Origin: Oricola nitratireducens
GTDB lineage: Bacteria > Pseudomonadota > Alphaproteobacteria > Rhizobiales > Rhizobiaceae
Reading direction: 5' to 3'
Assembly (NCBI RefSeq): GCF_014904745.1
Contig: NZ_JACZCS010000018.1
Location: 1 to 64,000, forward strand
DNA: 64,000 bases
This document shows, piece by piece, positions 1-8,293 of this stretch; position 1 is the stretch's first letter; every line of letters starts with the position of its first letter. Below the pieces are notes generated by a model that searched no databases, was not told the origin of the DNA, and was given only the letters and a program-made list of their open reading frames with translations. A program made the position numbers and the translations under genes.

Positions 1-231
1 GCCGACTGCGACATGATCGAGAACGGCACCTATGGCGCCGTCGTGATGACCGAGCTGGCGCAGGAAAGCTACAACATGGTCACCATGATCAAGTACCTGC
101 TGCAGAGCGGCCAGCCGGCGGGCACCTCGTCGGCCTATATCTACACGCTGCTGCACGCGACGACGAAGGACAATATGCGGCCGGACAGCTGCTGGGACCT
201 GAAGGCGTTGCAGGAAATGGCCGGCAACTGA
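1..231 (+). CDS. Sugar ABC transporter periplasmic substrate-binding protein, C-terminal fragment
   Basis: The first 76 codons are open from the window edge to a TGA at 229-231, so this is the 3' end of a gene that starts outside. The residues have the look of the last helix and strand of a type I periplasmic binding protein. The assignment rests mainly on context: the next genes encode a ribose-type permease and a double-NBD ATPase, the usual partners of such a protein. By that context it would bind the transported solute in the periplasm. The substrate cannot be read from this fragment. Confidence 0.7.
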   Translation, partial: ADCDMIENGTYGAVVMTELAQESYNMVTMIKYLLQSGQPAGTSSAYIYTLLHATTKDNMRPDSCWDLKALQEMAGN

Positions 232-254
232 TCATCGGGCTTTTGCCTGAAGCC

Positions 255-278
255 GGCGGCCGGAGCGTTCCGGCCGCC
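255..278 (+). promoter_or_regulatory. Intercistronic GC-rich stem-loop
   Basis: A perfect 10-bp inverted repeat (255-264 and 269-278) encloses a 4-nt loop between the binding-protein stop and the permease start. No T-tract follows, so it is not a classical intrinsic terminator. Stem-loops in this position commonly protect the abundant binding-protein mRNA and lower expression of the permease. That role is inferred here. Confidence 0.5.
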
Positions 279-305
279 CCCTCCTTCTGACCTTATGGAT
301 ACCCG

Positions 306-2429
306 ATGACACTCCGCGAGCGGCTGCAGGCCTGGCGCTACAATCTCATTCCCGACCACGTGATCGGCGAGATCCTGAGCAAGCGCTGGACCGACAATGC
401 AATCCCGTTTCTTGCCCTCGTGATCACGGTGGCGACCTTCGGCAGCATCATTCCGGGCTTCTTCAAGCTCTATTCGCTGCAGGAATCGACGCGCCAACTG
501 GGCGAGTTCAGCCTCGTCGTCATCGGCCTGACGGTCGTGATGCTCGGCGGCGGCATCGACCTCGCGGTCGGCTCGATCTTCGCGCTGTCGGCGTTTGCGG
601 CGGTGTCGACCTTCTTCATTTTCGAACAGCCGGTCTGGCTGGCCTTTGCCGCCTCGCTTGCGACCGGCTTCGTGTTCGGCGCGATCAACGGCTACCTGAT
701 CGGTTTCCTGCGCCTCAGGGCGTTCATCACCACGCTGGTGACCTTCATCATCGGCCGCGCGCTCTATGACATTCTCGTCGTCTCCTTCGGATCGAAGATC
801 CAGCTTTCGATGGCCTCCTCGGACGCTTGGGATTACATCGGCGACGGTACGCTACTGGGCGTCTCCATCCCGGTGCTTTCGGCAATTGCGCTGGCCATCG
901 TCACCCATATCGCGCTGACGCGCTCGCGCCCCGGCTGGCACGTGCTCGCCGTCGGCGGATCGCGGCGCTCGGCGCACAATGCCGGCATCCAGGTGCGCCT
1001 GACGGTGTTCCTGACCTACGTGTTCTCGGGTCTGTGCTCGGCGGCGGCGGGCTTCCTGATCGCGACGCGTCTGTCCGGCGCGGGCCCCGGCACCGGCCAC
1101 GGCCTCGAAATCCTCGCGCTGACGGCGGCGGTCGTCGGCGGCAACAGCCTTGGCGGCGGGCGCGGCTCCGTGGTCAAGGGACTGATGGGCGCGGTGATCG
1201 TGCTGGTGATGACCAACGGACTGATCCGGCTCGGCTACGGCACCGGAACCAACCAGATGGTGCTCGGCATCCTGCTCGCCGTCGCTGTGACCATCGACAT
1301 CCGCTGGCTGAAGAACCGCCACAAGGTGCTGAACGAGGTCTATGTCGCGCCGGTCTATCTGAAGATGGGCGAGCCGCAATCGGCGGTTCCCGGTTCGGGC
1401 ACGCCGTATGAACTCAACAACCGCCTGTCGGAGGCCGGACATATCGGTCTCGGCGAACTGGAAGGCCCGGAGGACGTCATCCTCGACCGCGACGACAACC
1501 TCTATTGCGGCACCCGGCATGGCGAGATCGTGCGGTTCTTTGCGCCCGACTACACCCGTTCGGAAGTCTTCGCCCATATCGGCGGGTTCCCGCTCGGCCT
1601 CGCCTTCGACCGCGAGGGCAACCTGATCAGCTGCGTCGGCGCGATGGGGCTCTACTCGATCTCGCCCGATCGCGAGGTGACGAAGCTGTCGGCCGAGACA
1701 CGCCGGTCCTGGACCTCGATCCAGGACGACGCGCGGCTGCGCGATCCGAACGACCTCGACATCGCGCCCGACGGCAAGATCTACTTCACCGACTCCACCA
1801 AGCGCTACGACGCGCATGACTGGGCGCTCGATTCGATCGAGAACCGCGGTACGGGACGGCTGCTGGTTTACGATCCGAAGGATGGTTCGACCACGACGCT
1901 TCTGGACGGCTATCGCTACACCAACGGCGTCTGCATGGCGCATGACAACAAGTCGCTGTTCTTCGCCGAAAGCTGGCGCTGCCGCATTCATCGCTACTGG
2001 ATCGAGGGGCCGAAGGCCGGCACCGCGGAATGCGTGATCCAGGATATGCCGGGCTATACCGACAACATCAACCGCGCCTCCGACGGAACCTACTGGATGG
2101 CCTGGCTCGGCATGCGCACACCGTCCTTCGATCTTTCCCTGCGCCACCCGGCGATGCGCAAGCGCATGACGCGGCGGCTGCCGCAGGACGAATGGCTGTT
2201 CCCGAACATCAACACCGGCGGCGTGGTGAAGTTCGACGAGAACTGCAACATCGTTCAGACGATGGCCGACCTGTCGGGCCATGCGCATCCGATGGTCACC
2301 TCGATGCGCGAGCACAAGGGGCATCTCTTCATCGGCGGTATCCTCAACAATCGCGTCGGGCGGTTCAGGATCGAGGGCGCCAATCCCGACTGGGACGCGA
2401 ACGAGGCCTATTGGGGGAAACGGACATGA
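306..2429 (+). CDS. Ribose-type ABC permease fused to a SMP-30/strictosidine-synthase-like beta-propeller
   Basis: This 707-residue protein is about twice the length of a normal RbsC-type permease (about 320-350). Residues 1-340 are a polytopic BPD_transp_2-type permease with the usual GGGIDLAVGS stretch at 81-90 and a Gly-rich AAVVGGNSLGGG motif near 274-285. After a linker (about 340-375), residues 380-695 resemble a SMP-30/gluconolactonase/strictosidine-synthase beta-propeller (PNDLDIAPDGKIYFTDS at 481-497, FFAESWRCRIHRY near 552-564, a PGYTDN turn near 582). RbsC-family permeases end in the cytoplasm, so the propeller is probably cytosolic and could act on the solute as it enters. The stop overlaps the next start as ATGA. 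No frameshift or internal stop separates the two parts, so the fusion is genuine in this assembly. The enzymatic activity is unknown. Confidence 0.88.
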   Translation: MTLRERLQAWRYNLIPDHVIGEILSKRWTDNAIPFLALVITVATFGSIIPGFFKLYSLQESTRQLGEFSLVVIGLTVVMLGGGIDLAVGSIFALSAFAAVSTFFIFEQPVWLAFAASLATGFVFGAINGYLIGFLRLRAFITTLVTFIIGRALYDILVVSFGSKIQLSMASSDAWDYIGDGTLLGVSIPVLSAIALAIVTHIALTRSRPGWHVLAVGGSRRSAHNAGIQVRLTVFLTYVFSGLCSAAAGFLIATRLSGAGPGTGHGLEILALTAAVVGGNSLGGGRGSVVKGLMGAVIVLVMTNGLIRLGYGTGTNQMVLGILLAVAVTIDIRWLKNRHKVLNEVYVAPVYLKMGEPQSAVPGSGTPYELNNRLSEAGHIGLGELEGPEDVILDRDDNLYCGTRHGEIVRFFAPDYTRSEVFAHIGGFPLGLAFDREGNLISCVGAMGLYSISPDREVTKLSAETRRSWTSIQDDARLRDPNDLDIAPDGKIYFTDSTKRYDAHDWALDSIENRGTGRLLVYDPKDGSTTTLLDGYRYTNGVCMAHDNKSLFFAESWRCRIHRYWIEGPKAGTAECVIQDMPGYTDNINRASDGTYWMAWLGMRTPSFDLSLRHPAMRKRMTRRLPQDEWLFPNINTGGVVKFDENCNIVQTMADLSGHAHPMVTSMREHKGHLFIGGILNNRVGRFRIEGANPDWDANEAYWGKRT

Positions 2430-3460
2430 TCTTCGATCCGATCCTCGACATCTTCCGCGGCAAGGCGATCACGATCCCGCCGCTCGACGGCGCGTTTCGC
2501 GCCAATACCGGGCTGGACGATTCCGCCGTCTTCGCCGAATTGCCGGCGGCGGACAATCTGTGCGCAGCGGGCGGGCGCCTGTTCGCATCGAGCGGTGCGG
2601 GGCTTTATGCCCTGAGAGACGGCGGCGCGCCGGAACAGGTCGAGACATTTGCCTCCACGATCACGGCACTTGCCGCCGCGCAGGACGGGGCACTCGCCGT
2701 CGCGCTCGACGACGGGACCCTGCTGGAAGGCGGGAAGCCGGTGACGCTGCCGAAGGGTATCGCCTGCATTACCGCGCTCGCCTATGGCGACGACGGTTCG
2801 CTGTGGCTTGCCAACGGTTCGGAGAAGCAGCCGGCTTCGGCATGGGTGGCCGACCTGATGGAAAAGAACGCGTCCGGCTCGGTCTGGCGGCGCAAGCCGG
2901 GCAATGCCTTCGCCAAGGTTGCAGGCGGCATCGAATGGCCCTACGGAATCCTGCCGCTCGGCGACGAGGCGATCGTCAGCGAAAGCTGGCGGCACCGGCT
3001 CGTGCGGGTTGGCTCCGGCGGCGCGAAGCCCGTGCTGAAACACCTGCCCGGCTACCCTGCCCGGCTGTCGCCTGCCGCCGATGGCGGCGCGTGGCTGGCG
3101 ATCTTTGCGCCGCGCAACCGGCTGATCGAACTGGTCCTGCAGGAAAAGCATTACCGCTATGACATGATGGCGAGCGTGCCGCGCGAATTCTGGATCGCGC
3201 CCTCCCTGTCCTCGGGCCGCAGTTTCCTCGAACCGCTGCAATGCGGCGGCATTCGCACGATGGGCGTGCACAAAGCCTGGGCGCCGAGCCGCTCCCACGG
3301 CCTCGTCGTGCGGCTCGACCGCGATCTCGCGCCGGTGGAGAGCCTGCACAGCCGCGCCAATGGCAGCCGCCACGGCACGACCAGCGTCATGGAGGCCGAC
3401 GGTCGGCTTCTGGTCGCCGCGAAGGGCGGCGACTGCATTCTGGCTCCGGAGGCGATGTGA
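2426..3460 (+). CDS. Free-standing SMP-30/strictosidine-synthase-like beta-propeller protein
   Basis: The predicted protein has 344 residues. The start is the ATG that overlaps the permease-fusion stop (ATGA), and the stop overlaps the ATPase start (TGATG), so it is translationally coupled on both sides. It has no signal peptide or membrane segment and is probably cytosolic. Propeller-like repeats are visible. The SESWRHRLVRV and LPGYPARLSPAADGG stretches correspond to FFAESWRCRIHRY and MPGYTDNINRASDG in the propeller of the preceding fusion, which suggests a diverged paralogue of that domain. Members of the superfamily include lactonases and strictosidine synthase-like hydrolases. Whether this copy is catalytic cannot be told by eye. 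Confidence 0.72.
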   Translation: MIFDPILDIFRGKAITIPPLDGAFRANTGLDDSAVFAELPAADNLCAAGGRLFASSGAGLYALRDGGAPEQVETFASTITALAAAQDGALAVALDDGTLLEGGKPVTLPKGIACITALAYGDDGSLWLANGSEKQPASAWVADLMEKNASGSVWRRKPGNAFAKVAGGIEWPYGILPLGDEAIVSESWRHRLVRVGSGGAKPVLKHLPGYPARLSPAADGGAWLAIFAPRNRLIELVLQEKHYRYDMMASVPREFWIAPSLSSGRSFLEPLQCGGIRTMGVHKAWAPSRSHGLVVRLDRDLAPVESLHSRANGSRHGTTSVMEADGRLLVAAKGGDCILAPEAM

Positions 3461-4956
3461 TGGACCCGATCGTCCGCATGGAGAAGATCACCAAGGCCTA
3501 CCGCAGCGTGCCGGCGGTCAAGGACGTGGATTTCGACCTGCGCGAAGGCGAGATCCACGCGTTGCTCGGCGAAAACGGCGCCGGAAAATCGACGCTGACC
3601 AAGGTGATGGCCGGCGTGGTGGAACCGACCTCCGGAAAGATGACCTATCTCGGCAAGGAAGTCCGGTTCACGACGCCGCATGAGGCGCTGCAGGCGGGCA
3701 TCGCCATGGTGTTCCAGGAAACGAGCCTGGTGCCGTCGATGACGGTGGCGCAGAACCTCTATCTCGGCTCGGAAAACTTCCTCAATCGCCTGCGCGGAAT
3801 CTACATCTCGGCGCAGCAGTTCCTGCAATCGCTGAACTTCCCGGTCGATCCGACAGCGATGGTGGAAACGCTCGGCGCGGCCAAGCGGCAGATGATCGAG
3901 ATCGCCCGCGCGGTCCATCACGAGGCCCGCGTCATCATCTTCGACGAACCGACCGCGACCCTGACGCCGGAGGAAAAGCGCCACTTCTTCGCACTCCTGC
4001 GGCGGCTGAAGGCGCGCGGTGTGTCGATCGTCTTCATAAGCCATGCGCTGGAAGAAGCGCTGCTGATCTCCGACCGCATCACCATCCTGCGCGACGGCGA
4101 ACTGGTCGCGACCGGTCCGACGGAGGAATTCGATCGCGACAAGATCGTCGCCGCGATGGTCGGCCGGACGCTGTCGGGCGAACTCTACAAGAAGCGCGAC
4201 GTCACCCATCTGCGCAAGGCCGGCCGCAAGGTGCTGTCGGTACAGGACATCTCGATGGGCGCCATGGTGCGCAACACGTCGTTCTCGGTGTTCGAGGGGC
4301 AGATCACCGGGGTCTTCGGCCTGATCGGCTCGGGCCGGACCGAGACGTTCAAGATCGTCGCCGGCATCTACAAGCGCGATTTCCGGGGCGGCGGCGCCAT
4401 CGCCCTCGACGACAAGCCGGTGCGTTATTACACGCCAGCCGAAGCGGTGCGCGACGGCATCGCCTATGTGACGGAAGACCGCAAATCCGAAGGCATTTTC
4501 GAGACCATGTCGATCGGCGAGAACATGTTCGGCGGCCTTCTTTCGGCGGGCCGCGAAGAGGGTTTCGTGATCCGGCAACGCACGATCCGCGAGCTTGCCG
4601 AGGAATGGACCGGGCGGCTCAACATCAAGACGATCAACGCGGATGCGCGCGTCGTCGAATTGTCGGGCGGCAACCAGCAGAAGGTGGTGATCGGCAAGGG
4701 CCTGATCCAGAAACCGCGCATGGTGATTTTCGACGAACCGACGCGTGGCGTCGACGTGGCGGCGATCGCCGAGATCCACCAGATCATCAAGGATCTCGCC
4801 GACCGGGGCCTCGCGGTGGTGGTGATTTCGTCCTACCTGCCGGAGATCATGAACCTGTCCGACCGGATTCTCGTCTGCCGGCAGGGGCGGATCGTGGAAG
4901 AATTATCGCCCGTCGAGGCGACCGAAGAAAAGATCATGTATGCCGCCGTCCACTAG
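3460..4956 (+). CDS. Sugar ABC transporter ATP-binding protein (RbsA/XylG type, two NBDs)
   Basis: The 498-residue protein has tandem ATPase domains typical of carbohydrate-uptake (CUT2) ATPases. The first has Walker A GENGAGKST at 38-46 and Walker B VIIFDEPTATLTPEE. The second has the usual degenerate Walker A (GLIGSGRTE), an intact LSGGNQQK signature at about 401 and Walker B MVIFDEPTRGVD. The start at 3460 overlaps the preceding stop (TGATG). It would energise the permease-propeller fusion from the cytoplasm. The family is certain; the solute is not. Confidence 0.93.
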   Translation: MDPIVRMEKITKAYRSVPAVKDVDFDLREGEIHALLGENGAGKSTLTKVMAGVVEPTSGKMTYLGKEVRFTTPHEALQAGIAMVFQETSLVPSMTVAQNLYLGSENFLNRLRGIYISAQQFLQSLNFPVDPTAMVETLGAAKRQMIEIARAVHHEARVIIFDEPTATLTPEEKRHFFALLRRLKARGVSIVFISHALEEALLISDRITILRDGELVATGPTEEFDRDKIVAAMVGRTLSGELYKKRDVTHLRKAGRKVLSVQDISMGAMVRNTSFSVFEGQITGVFGLIGSGRTETFKIVAGIYKRDFRGGGAIALDDKPVRYYTPAEAVRDGIAYVTEDRKSEGIFETMSIGENMFGGLLSAGREEGFVIRQRTIRELAEEWTGRLNIKTINADARVVELSGGNQQKVVIGKGLIQKPRMVIFDEPTRGVDVAAIAEIHQIIKDLADRGLAVVVISSYLPEIMNLSDRILVCRQGRIVEELSPVEATEEKIMYAAVH

Positions 4957-4974
4957 GACGGAAAGGAGGAAACC

Positions 4975-5823
4975 GTGGCAAAAACAATCTGGACATTTTG
5001 GCGTGGCGACTGGCACCAGGGCGACCTGCGCGTGCTCGGAGCGGCGTCGCACGGCACCTGGCTCGGCAGCCTCGTCTTCGACGGCGCGCGCCTGTTCGAG
5101 GGCGTGGCCCCGGACCTCGACCGCCATTCGGCCCGCGTCAACGACAGCGCGCGGGCGCTCGGGCTCAAGCCGACGCTCTCCGGCGGGGAGATCGAGGCGC
5201 TGACCTTCGAGGGGCTGAAGAAGTTCGAACCGGGCACCGACGTCTATATCAGGCCGATGTACTGGGCCGAGGAGAGCGACGCGGGCGTATTGCCGCCGAA
5301 GCCCGACAGCACGGATTTCGCGCTTTGCCTGGAAGAGATGCCGATGGTGGAGCCGACCGGCTTCACCATCACCACGACCCGGTTCCGCCGCCCGACGATG
5401 GAGGTGATGCCGGTCAACGCGAAGGCGGCGTGCCTCTACGCCAACAATGCCCGCATGGTGCGCGAGGCCCAGGCGAAGGGCTATCACAACGCGCTTTGCT
5501 GCGACGCCAACGGCAATGTCGCCGAACTCGCCACCTCGAACGTCTTCATGGCGCGCGGCGGCGAAGTGTTCACGCCGATCCCCAACGGCACCTTCCTGAA
5601 CGGGATCACGCGGCAACGGGTGATCGGTCTTCTGCGCGAGGCCGGAGTAAGCGTGCACGAGGTGACGCTGTCGGTTGACGATTTCCGCGAGGCCGAGGAA
5701 ATCTTCTCGACCGGCAACATTTCCAAGGTCGTCCCGGTGATCGGGTTCGACGGCAGCGAACTGCAATTCGGGCCGATCGCGCGCAAGGCGCGGCAGCTTT
5801 ACTGGGACTGGGCGAAAGCCTGA
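4975..5823 (+). CDS. Class IV (branched-chain-type) PLP aminotransferase
   Basis: This 282-residue protein starts at GTG, chosen because a strong Shine-Dalgarno (AAAGGAGGA, 4962-4970) sits just upstream. The fold-type IV aminotransferase pattern is clear: an early DGARLFEG motif, a YIRP stretch, the probable PLP lysine K150 in PVNAKAACLY, and a C-terminal FSTGNISKVVPV stretch. Relatives transaminate branched-chain or D-amino acids or act as aminodeoxychorismate lyase, so the exact substrate is open. It lies 18 nt after a sugar-type ABC ATPase, which suggests the imported compound, or a product of it, carries or receives an amino group. Confidence 0.85.
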   Translation: MAKTIWTFWRGDWHQGDLRVLGAASHGTWLGSLVFDGARLFEGVAPDLDRHSARVNDSARALGLKPTLSGGEIEALTFEGLKKFEPGTDVYIRPMYWAEESDAGVLPPKPDSTDFALCLEEMPMVEPTGFTITTTRFRRPTMEVMPVNAKAACLYANNARMVREAQAKGYHNALCCDANGNVAELATSNVFMARGGEVFTPIPNGTFLNGITRQRVIGLLREAGVSVHEVTLSVDDFREAEEIFSTGNISKVVPVIGFDGSELQFGPIARKARQLYWDWAKA

Positions 5824-5839
5824 CAAACGGGAGAACGAC

Positions 5840-6250
5840 ATGGCGACCGTAAAACTCTTGAGCGATGCCGAGGCCGACGCGATCCCCGCCGTCAAGGCGG
5901 TGTTCGACGACATCCGCGCGACCCGGAAAACCGATTTCATCAACAATTTCTGGCGTGGTCTGGCGAACGATCCGGTGACGCTGAAACGCACCTGGGAAAG
6001 CCTGAAGGCGGTGATGACGGGCGACACCGCCCTGCCCCCGATGGTGCAGGAGATGATCTATATCGCGGTCTCGACCGCCAATGGCTGCAATTACTGCATC
6101 CACTCACATACCGCGGCGGCAAAGGCGAAGGGCATGTCCGACGCCCAGCACGCCGAACTGCTGGCGGTCATCGGCCTCGCTGCGCAGACGAACCATCTCG
6201 TGACTGCGATGCAATTGCCGGTCGATCCGGCCTTCCTCGTGGAAAGCTGA
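5840..6250 (+). CDS. AhpD-like / carboxymuconolactone decarboxylase family protein
   Basis: The 136-residue protein carries the AhpD-type redox motif: NGCNYCIHSH with a CxxC pair and a histidine three residues on, preceded by a glutamate about seven residues upstream in the EMIYIAV helix. This is the arrangement of alkylhydroperoxidase D-like proteins, which reduce peroxides through the cysteine pair. Some relatives have other or unknown roles. It is 16 nt from the aminotransferase and 4 nt from the quinone oxidoreductase, within the left-end operon. Confidence 0.85.
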   Translation: MATVKLLSDAEADAIPAVKAVFDDIRATRKTDFINNFWRGLANDPVTLKRTWESLKAVMTGDTALPPMVQEMIYIAVSTANGCNYCIHSHTAAAKAKGMSDAQHAELLAVIGLAAQTNHLVTAMQLPVDPAFLVES

Positions 6251-6254
6251 GACG

Positions 6255-7229
6255 ATGGCCGGCGGGTTGGTCGCACGCGTGCCCGGCGGCCCCGAGGCGA
6301 TGGAGTGGGCAGATCTGCCCACCCCCGAGCCAGGGCCAGGCGAGGTGCTGGTGGCGCACAAGGCGATAGGCGTCAACTTCATCGACGTTTATTTCCGCAC
6401 CGGTCTCTATGCGTGGCCGGAGGGGACGATGATCCCCGGCGCGGAGGCATCGGGCACCATCGAGGCGGTCGGCGCCGGCGTGACTGAGTTCAGACGCGGC
6501 GACCGCGTCGCCTATGTGATGCCGCACGGCGCCTATCGCGAGCGGCGCGTGGTGCCGGCGGAACGGCTCGTTCCGCTGCCCGACGGGATCGATTCCGTCG
6601 CCATCGCCGGCGCTATGCTGAAGGGCCTGACGGCACAGTATCTCGTCACCTCCTCCTATGCCGTGCAGCCGGGCGACACGGTGCTCGTCCATGCCGCGGC
6701 GGGCGGCGTGGGCCTGATCCTCGGCCAGTGGCTGAAGGCGCTCGGCGCGCATGCCATCGGCACGGCCGGCGGCCCGAAGAAGGTCGCGCTGGCATCGAAG
6801 CACGGCTACGCGCACGTGATCGATTACAAGGCGCAGGATTTCGTCGCCGAGGTCGAGCGGCTGACCGGCGGAAAAGGCTGCGCGGCGGTCTATGACAGCG
6901 TCGGCGCCGATACCTGGCGCGGATCGCTGAAATGCCTGAAACGGCGCGGCATGTTCGTCAATTTCGGCCAGTCCTCCGGCCTGATCCGCGATTTCTCGCT
7001 CGCCGACCTCGCCGCCGGCGGATCGCTGTCGGCCAACCGGCCGGTGCTGTTCGACTATATCGCCGAGCGCGGCGAATTGCTGGAACGGTCGGCCGACCTG
7101 TTCGCCCGCATCCTCGACGGCACGATCCGCCTCGACATCGCGGCGACCCGCCCGCTCAGGGAGGCGGCCGCCGCGCATGCCGACCTCGAGGCGCGGCGCA
7201 CGGTGGGATCGACGATCCTGCTGGTGTGA
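6255..7229 (+). CDS. Zinc-independent quinone oxidoreductase (NADPH:quinone reductase family)
   Basis: This 324-residue medium-chain dehydrogenase/reductase shows the GroES-like N-terminal half (PGAEASGTIEAVG), the Rossmann nucleotide-binding motif HAAAGGVGLILGQW near 150-163 and a SVGADTWRGSLKCL segment typical of QOR. The catalytic zinc ligands of alcohol dehydrogenases are not evident. It probably reduces quinones or alpha,beta-unsaturated carbonyls with NADPH. It is the last gene of the plus-strand operon and converges with the NicO gene. Confidence 0.88.
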   Translation: MAGGLVARVPGGPEAMEWADLPTPEPGPGEVLVAHKAIGVNFIDVYFRTGLYAWPEGTMIPGAEASGTIEAVGAGVTEFRRGDRVAYVMPHGAYRERRVVPAERLVPLPDGIDSVAIAGAMLKGLTAQYLVTSSYAVQPGDTVLVHAAAGGVGLILGQWLKALGAHAIGTAGGPKKVALASKHGYAHVIDYKAQDFVAEVERLTGGKGCAAVYDSVGADTWRGSLKCLKRRGMFVNFGQSSGLIRDFSLADLAAGGSLSANRPVLFDYIAERGELLERSADLFARILDGTIRLDIAATRPLREAAAAHADLEARRTVGSTILLV

Positions 7230-7258
7230 GAGACACAGGATTTAGCGAACGCGGCGCG

Positions 7259-8293
7259 TTAAAGCAATCCGTCGGCGGCCAGAACGCCCGCTGCCATGGT
7301 CAGTCCGAAAGCGAAGACGACGAAGGCCGCGACAACCTGCAGGGAGGCGGAAAAGACAGCCGCTCCGGCGTTGTCCGACGAGGCCAGCCGGCCGAGGAGA
7401 TCACGGGCCGTACCGGACAGCAGCGCAACGAGACTGACCGTCAAGGCCGTGCCCGCCGCCATGGCGAAGACCGAGGCCATTCCGGCGGGATAAAGGTGGC
7501 GCGACAGGGAAAACACCAGAACGATGAGGGCACCGGAGCATGGCCGCATTCCCATCGAGAAAACGGTGGCGAGCATTTGCCGCGAGCTCGCTTTCGGTCC
7601 CGCGACGGCGAGCCGGCTCATTTCCACGCATGCGCAGTTGACACCATGACGCACCATGTCCGGCTCGAGGGCGTCGGCGGAGGTCACGCCAGCGGGTATG
7701 GCATCGCAGGAAAATGCGCTTCTGTTGACTTGCCGTACCCGCCAGGCGGCCAGCATCGCCTGCCCCTTTGACACGATCAGCGCCAGCCCCAGAAGCGCGA
7801 CCAGTGCGTAGCTGAATATTTCAATGCCGTCGGTAACCTGCGCCATGGCGGCCGCAGTCGTGTTGAAAACGATCACCGCCACCGAGACGATGACGATCGC
7901 CGTCACGGCCTGAAGGACACTGGCGGCGATCGACAAGAGCACCGCACGGCGTCGGGTGTCACCGGTCGCGACCAGATAGGACGCGATCACCGCCTTGCCA
8001 TGACCGGGGCCGACCGCATGAAACACGCCATAAAGAAAACTCAGCCCCATCAACCAGACGCCGGCATGGGCATTGCCGGAGAAGGCGTCCAATGCCGCGA
8101 CAAGCTTCTGGTAGAACTGCGTCTGCATGCGCATGGCGAACAGAAGTACTGGAGCAAACGGACCGCCAATGCCGTTTCCCAAAGGCGAATCCGGCGTGGC
8201 GACCCCGAACGGGCCGGACCCCGCCCATGCGAATGCCGGCGCGAACGCGATCGGCATCGCTGCCGCGACCGAGATAAGCGCGACCCGTCTCAC
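7259..8293 (-). CDS. NicO/RcnA-family nickel/cobalt transporter
   Basis: The start is placed at a GTG overlapping the DUF1007 stop (GTGA), giving 344 residues and a clean N-terminal signal or first membrane helix (MRRVALISVAAAMPIAFAPA). The family hallmark HAVGPGHGKAVIASYL and the later GMRPCSGALIVLVFSL segment are present, with about six hydrophobic helices. The family moves Ni2+/Co2+ across the inner membrane. The long loop between them, usually packed with histidines in relatives, is His-poor here and instead carries cysteines (NCACVEM). It is translationally coupled to the upstream DUF1007 gene, a common pairing. Confidence 0.88.
   Translation of the reverse strand: MRRVALISVAAAMPIAFAPAFAWAGSGPFGVATPDSPLGNGIGGPFAPVLLFAMRMQTQFYQKLVAALDAFSGNAHAGVWLMGLSFLYGVFHAVGPGHGKAVIASYLVATGDTRRRAVLLSIAASVLQAVTAIVIVSVAVIVFNTTAAAMAQVTDGIEIFSYALVALLGLALIVSKGQAMLAAWRVRQVNRSAFSCDAIPAGVTSADALEPDMVRHGVNCACVEMSRLAVAGPKASSRQMLATVFSMGMRPCSGALIVLVFSLSRHLYPAGMASVFAMAAGTALTVSLVALLSGTARDLLGRLASSDNAGAAVFSASLQVVAAFVVFAFGLTMAAGVLAADGLL

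Noticed and set aside
852-2324. Long minus-strand open frame opposite the permease-propeller fusion
   Set aside because: Composition is that of an antisense shadow, and the plus strand carries recognisable domains throughout.
3460-4956. Degenerate signature motif in the first NBD of the ATPase
   Set aside because: Variation of the first LSGGQ and a weak second Walker A are normal in RbsA/MglA-type ATPases.
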